From Parapedobacter lycopersici (lineage in GTDB: Bacteria; Bacteroidota; Bacteroidia; Sphingobacteriales; Sphingobacteriaceae), in assembly GCF_024643285.1 (NCBI RefSeq), contig NZ_JAMSLW010000007.1:62001-126000 (forward strand): 64,000 nucleotides of DNA, read 5' to 3'. Positions 60,293 to 64,000 of this stretch are shown here, piece after piece; position 1 is the first letter of the stretch, and the number at the start of each line of letters is the position of its first letter. The notes below the pieces were generated by a model. That model was not told the DNA's origin. It worked only from the letters and a program-made list of their open reading frames with translations, and made no database searches. The position numbers and the translations under genes were made by a program.

Positions 60293-60907
60293 ATGATCAG
60301 TGAAAAGGCAAATTACATTTTCGAGCAGGCCATAGCCGACTACCACGTATACGACGCGACGGACCAGCCTATAATCAGGCCCTACTTTAATCACCCGCTG
60401 GAAAACCTATTGTATAAAAAATGCTGGATTGACACGGTACAATGGCACTTGGAAGACGAGATACGCAATCCGCATATCGATCCCATTGTCGGGCTATCGC
60501 TGAAACGCCGGATCGATGAATCCAATCAGCTGCGCACAGATGTCGTGGAAGAAATCGACAGCTTCTATTTACACTATTTCACTCACGTAAAGCCCAGCAA
60601 AGACGCCCGCGTCAATACCGAGAGCCCGGCGTGGGCACTCGACCGCCTTTCAATCCTCTCCTTGAAAATATACCACATGCGGGAAGAAACCGAGAATACG
60701 GACGCTTCACCGCAGCACATTGCGTCCTGCATGGACAAGCTGATGGTGCTGCTCCGGCAGCGCAAGGACCTCTCCCGCAGCATCGATGAGCTATTGGAAG
60801 ATATCCAAGCCGGACGGAAATACATGAAGGTATATAAGCAGATGAAGATGTATAACGATCCGATGTTGAATCCGGTGCTGTATGCCCAGGCCAACTCCAA
60901 TGCATGA
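60293..60907 (+). CDS. DUF4254-domain protein
   Basis: 204 aa, all helical. Family motifs: NHPLENLLYKKCWIDTVQWH (about 36-55) and HIDPIVGLSLKRRIDESNQ, then a C-terminal helical pair. Often next to a GT9 glycosyltransferase in Bacteroidota, as here, but its function is unknown. Stop overlaps the next start by 8 bp, pointing to co-translation. Confidence 0.93.
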   Translation: MISEKANYIFEQAIADYHVYDATDQPIIRPYFNHPLENLLYKKCWIDTVQWHLEDEIRNPHIDPIVGLSLKRRIDESNQLRTDVVEEIDSFYLHYFTHVKPSKDARVNTESPAWALDRLSILSLKIYHMREETENTDASPQHIASCMDKLMVLLRQRKDLSRSIDELLEDIQAGRKYMKVYKQMKMYNDPMLNPVLYAQANSNA

Positions 60908-61931
60908 ACAGGCCAGCATCGTCGTGTTCCGGTTTTCGGCGATGGGTGACGTGGCGATGGCGGCAGCCGTTGTCCGTGATTTTTGCGCTCAATATCCGCA
61001 GATTACCGTTATATTCGTGAGCCGGCCGACCTATCAATCTTTTTTTTCCGGAATCCGGGGCGTTACATTTCATCCAATACACCCAGGTACCGACCACCGT
61101 GGCGGACGTGGCTTATATCGGCTGTTCCGGGAATTAGCCGCTTACCGCCCCCTTGCGGTGGCCGACCTGCACCACAATATCCGTAGCCGTATATTAGCGG
61201 CATTTTTCCGTTTAGGGGGCATTCCTGTTCAGCACATCGATAAGGGCCGCAAAGAAAAAAAGGCGCTGACACGCCGCAAACAACGGATTCTGCGTCCGCT
61301 GAAACCAACGGTTGAGCGCTATGCCGATGTTTTCCGGGCACTCGGATACCCCGAATTTACTCTGCCTGCGAAACTGCAAAAGCAGTCGCGCCCGCTTCCT
61401 GAGCTGGCAAGGCGACTGTTTGCTGATCCGCAGTCCGCCAAGATTGGAATTGCACCATTTGCCCAGCATGCCGCCAAGACTTACCCGCCCGAACGCATGG
61501 AAACCGTGATTGCTTATTTGACCAAGCAGGGGCACGACGTTTTTATTTTCGGGGGCGGGGCGACAGAACAGCAGGCCGCAGCGGCCTGGGAAATCCGCCA
61601 TCCCGGGGTGACCAGTTTAATTGGTCGGTTTCCCCTGCAGCAGGAGCTGGATATCATTGCACACCTCGACCTGATGCTGACCATGGATTCTGCCGGTATG
61701 CACCTCGCGTCGCTGATGGGTGTGCGGGTATTATCGGTTTGGGGCGGCACGCATCCCTATACCGGATTCCTGGGGTACGGACAGCGGATGGAAGACTGCA
61801 TCCAGGTAGACCATCCCAACCGACCCAGTTCAGTGTATGGCAATAAGCCCTGCATCTGCGATGGCAAGGACAGCATGGAACTTATCGAACCACAGCTGAT
61901 TATTTCACGCTTAAATGCATTGGGGTTATGA
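60900..61931 (+). CDS. GT9-family glycosyltransferase (LPS heptosyltransferase-like)
   Basis: 343 aa from the ATG at 60900. GT-B fold: N-terminal VVFRFSAMGDVAMAAAVV, then a second domain with IGIAPFAQHAAKTYPPERME and the donor-binding TMDSAGMHLASLMGVRVLSV and WGGTHPYTGFLGYG. It transfers a sugar from an ADP- or other activated sugar to lipopolysaccharide core. Acceptor unknown. It overlaps DUF4254 by 8 bp and the next gene by 4 bp. Confidence 0.93.
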   Translation: MHEQASIVVFRFSAMGDVAMAAAVVRDFCAQYPQITVIFVSRPTYQSFFSGIRGVTFHPIHPGTDHRGGRGLYRLFRELAAYRPLAVADLHHNIRSRILAAFFRLGGIPVQHIDKGRKEKKALTRRKQRILRPLKPTVERYADVFRALGYPEFTLPAKLQKQSRPLPELARRLFADPQSAKIGIAPFAQHAAKTYPPERMETVIAYLTKQGHDVFIFGGGATEQQAAAAWEIRHPGVTSLIGRFPLQQELDIIAHLDLMLTMDSAGMHLASLMGVRVLSVWGGTHPYTGFLGYGQRMEDCIQVDHPNRPSSVYGNKPCICDGKDSMELIEPQLIISRLNALGL

Positions 61932-63052
61932 ATATCGGTTACGATGCAAAGCGGATTTTCCACAATCGGACGGGGCTGGGCAACTATGGTCGCGACCTGA
62001 TCCGGATATTGAGCACGCTCCACCCGGAGCACCGGTACTGGTTGTATAACCCAGGGCCAGCGGACCCGCCATTATACTTACCGGATGATGCGCAGGTAAT
62101 CCAGCGGCAACCAGTTACATTTCTTGACCGGAAATTCCCGGGGTGGTGGCGGCGCAGCCGGATTGGCAGCGACCTGCAATGCGACGGGATATCCCTGTTT
62201 CACGGGCTGTCGGGTGAATTACCGGCCGGATTGCGTCGGAAGGGCATTCGCCAGGTGGTCACGGTGCATGACCTTATTTTTATGCGGTACCCCCAGTGGT
62301 ACCGATCCCTCGACCGACAGATTTACTGGAAGAAATTGCGCCACGCCTGCCGGAATGCCGACAAAATCGTAGCCATCAGCGCACAGACCCGGGCTGACCT
62401 GGTGGAGTTTCTCGGCATCGATTCAGCCAGTATACAGGTTATTTACCAGGGTTGTGATCCCATATTCCGGCAACCGCATGATGCCTCCGGCCAGGCCGAC
62501 GTCATACGCAAATACCGGCTTCCCCAAGACTTTATCCTGAATGTAGGGACAATCGAGCCTCGTAAAAACGTGCTTTCAGTCATAAAAGCGCTGGAAGGTA
62601 CCGATGTACACCTGGTTATCGTCGGCCGGGCCACCACGCCGTATGCCAACGATGTGAAAGCATATGTGCAGCAGCATGGGTTAACGAGCCAGGTAACGTT
62701 TATCCACGGCGCATCCACGGCAGAGCTGGCCATGCTGTACCAGGCCACCAGCTTGTTTATTTACCCTTCGTTGTTTGAGGGATTCGGTATTCCCATCATT
62801 GAGGCTTTATCGGCCGGGACACCGGTTATTACCACGCGGGGCGGTTGCTTTCCCGAGGCCGGTGGTCCGCATACCTGGTATATCTCGCCGGATGATGTGG
62901 AAGAAATCCGACACGCCATTAGCACCCTGCTGACAGATACCGCACTGCGGCGGGAGGTGATAGCGGGTGGATTGGAACACGTGCGCCAGTTCGAAGATCA
63001 TACGCTGGCCGACCAGTGGGTAACGCTGTATCAGGAAATCATTTCGGCGTAA
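61928..63052 (+). CDS. GT4-family glycosyltransferase
   Basis: 374 aa. GT-B fold: N-terminal IGYDAKRIFHNRTGLGNYGRD, FHGLSGELPAGL, VTVHDLIFMRYP; C-terminal NVGTIEPRKNVLSVIKALEG, then YPSLFEGFGIPIIEALSAG (EGFGIPxxEA: the E(x7)E donor motif). Acts as a retaining mannosyl- or glucosyltransferase. It starts within the GT9 stop (ATGA), so translation is coupled. Confidence 0.94.
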   Translation: MNIGYDAKRIFHNRTGLGNYGRDLIRILSTLHPEHRYWLYNPGPADPPLYLPDDAQVIQRQPVTFLDRKFPGWWRRSRIGSDLQCDGISLFHGLSGELPAGLRRKGIRQVVTVHDLIFMRYPQWYRSLDRQIYWKKLRHACRNADKIVAISAQTRADLVEFLGIDSASIQVIYQGCDPIFRQPHDASGQADVIRKYRLPQDFILNVGTIEPRKNVLSVIKALEGTDVHLVIVGRATTPYANDVKAYVQQHGLTSQVTFIHGASTAELAMLYQATSLFIYPSLFEGFGIPIIEALSAGTPVITTRGGCFPEAGGPHTWYISPDDVEEIRHAISTLLTDTALRREVIAGGLEHVRQFEDHTLADQWVTLYQEIISA

Positions 63053-63105
63053 AATCAACATTTTCTTATATTCGCGCTGACGATGACCCACTAACCAGGA
63101 CACGC

Positions 63106-64000
63106 ATGGCGGACGAAAAGAAAAGCATCTCGGTACTTATTCCGAATTATAATGGGCGTCAGCTTCTGGAAAAGCACCTGCCCTATACCTATGCAGCACT
63201 GGAAAATGCAGGCATCCCATTTGAAATCATTGTGGTGGATGACTGCTCCACCGACGACTCGGTATCGTTCCTCCGGGGGTGCTATCCGGATATCCGGTTA
63301 CTGGAAAATCCGGTGAACCGGGGCTTTTCCGTTACCTGTAACCGCGGTATTGCGGCAGCGCAGCACGAATTGCTGCTGTTGCTGAATTCGGACATTCAGC
63401 TTACAGTCGATTATTTTGCCAATCAGTGGCCCTGCTTTATGCATGAAAATACGTTCGGTGTTGCTGGCCAGATCATCGACGCGACAACCGGCACAACTGG
63501 TAATGCTGGCCGGCTGCTGAAAAAATACCGGTACCGGATCAATACCAAACGTTTCTTTAAAACCACCACGCCCGGAAAACCCGTACCCACGGTGCAGCTT
63601 TCGGGGGCCAATGCCCTGGTCCGGACCGACCGGATCCGGCTGTTAGGCGGGTTCGACGAAATCTTTTCTCCCTTTTACTCCGAAGACACGGACCTCAGCC
63701 TTCGGGCATGGCGGATGGGCTGGGCCTGCTACTATGATTTCGGGTCAACCTGCACACACCTCGGCGCTTCCACCATCAAGGCCAAGCACTGCAGGCAGGA
63801 AATCAAAAAAATCTATTACCGCAATAAATTTATACTGAATGCCATCCACCGGCGGGGAGTCCCCGGCACCGGGTTCAGTATCCAACTGGTCTGTTTTGAC
63901 GTGCTGCCCAAGCTCCTTGCGGGCAAGACCTGGATCTGGGATAGCTTTACTGCCTACAGGCGTTACCGGGCGGCCGTTATGGGTTCCCGTGAGCATCTGC
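63106..64000 (+). CDS. GT2-family glycosyltransferase, 3' end outside window
   Basis: Open from the ATG at 63106 to the window edge (298 codons seen). GT-A fold: SVLIPNYNGRQLLEKHLP, the nucleotide-sugar site VVDDCSTDDS, NPVNRGFSVTCNRGIAAA, LLLNSDIQL (DxD-like), and the acceptor-side GGFDEIFSPFYSEDTDLSLR. It resembles rhamnosyltransferase-like inverting enzymes. It follows GT4 by 53 bp in the same cluster. Confidence 0.93.
   Translation, partial: MADEKKSISVLIPNYNGRQLLEKHLPYTYAALENAGIPFEIIVVDDCSTDDSVSFLRGCYPDIRLLENPVNRGFSVTCNRGIAAAQHELLLLLNSDIQLTVDYFANQWPCFMHENTFGVAGQIIDATTGTTGNAGRLLKKYRYRINTKRFFKTTTPGKPVPTVQLSGANALVRTDRIRLLGGFDEIFSPFYSEDTDLSLRAWRMGWACYYDFGSTCTHLGASTIKAKHCRQEIKKIYYRNKFILNAIHRRGVPGTGFSIQLVCFDVLPKLLAGKTWIWDSFTAYRRYRAAVMGSREHL

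Noticed and set aside
1-64000. tRNA, rRNA, CRISPR, transposase or phage genes
   Set aside because: No T-loop GGTTCGANTCC pattern, no regular repeat-spacer array and no recombinase motif was seen in the sequence.

Overview
The window is a chromosomal segment of a member of the Bacteroidota, most likely a Sphingobacteriaceae-type environmental bacterium. I infer this from the SusC/SusD pair with a FecR/ECF sigma regulator, the many lipoproteins, the TAnnTTTG-type -7 promoter boxes, the DUF4254/GT9 glycan cluster and the moderate GC content. Genus and species cannot be decided from the sequence alone. I saw no rRNA, tRNA, insertion sequence, phage gene or CRISPR array.

Layout. 1-8.4 kb (minus): ECF sigma factor, FecR anti-sigma factor, STN-type SusC transporter, SusD-like lipoprotein, a CBM9-like protein and a c-type cytochrome that runs off the left edge. 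This looks like a nutrient-uptake locus with cell-surface signalling. 8.6-11.5 kb (plus): nuoA-nuoB followed directly by purK-purE. 11.5-22.1 kb: divergent Tat-exported Gfo/Idh/MocA oxidoreductase and TIM-barrel isomerase, a YeiH exporter with its LysR regulator, galM, an acyl-CoA dehydrogenase, cardiolipin synthase, a VOC protein, a second oxidoreductase and EcsC. 22.3-28.4 kb: 1-Cys peroxiredoxin, an ECF sigma factor paired with a membrane-anchored trypsin-like protease, prenyl transferase, omega-amidase, and a third ECF sigma factor with a membrane partner. 28.4-32.5 kb: a MarR-controlled TolC/HlyD/ABC-2 permease efflux operon flanked by two nearly identical operators. 32.5-44.3 kb: nucleoside transporter, ccmE-ccmF-DUF2520 operon, LpxR, ArfB, DAACS symporter, MnmD, SlyD, a YyaL-type protein and SixA.

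44.48-47.4 kb holds the most unusual locus. A good Bacteroidota promoter and a TPP riboswitch precede four overlapping genes: a SAM methyltransferase, an AIR-synthase/ThiL-HypE-fold protein, a divergent ThiE-like protein and a Trm112-like zinc protein. No ordinary thiamine biosynthesis gene is present, so this may be an undescribed thiamine-linked pathway.

47.4-64 kb: RhlE-type helicase, cold-shock protein, a small alpha-CTD-like protein, a methyltransferase, alcohol dehydrogenase, lipA, an MFS transporter preceded by what looks like an internally deleted miaE remnant, DUF1801, a small membrane protein, GH18 chitinase, YkuK, upp, uvrB, and finally a translationally coupled surface-glycan cluster (DUF4254, GT9, GT4, GT2) that runs off the right edge.

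All functional names come from motif recognition and family memory. No database search was run.
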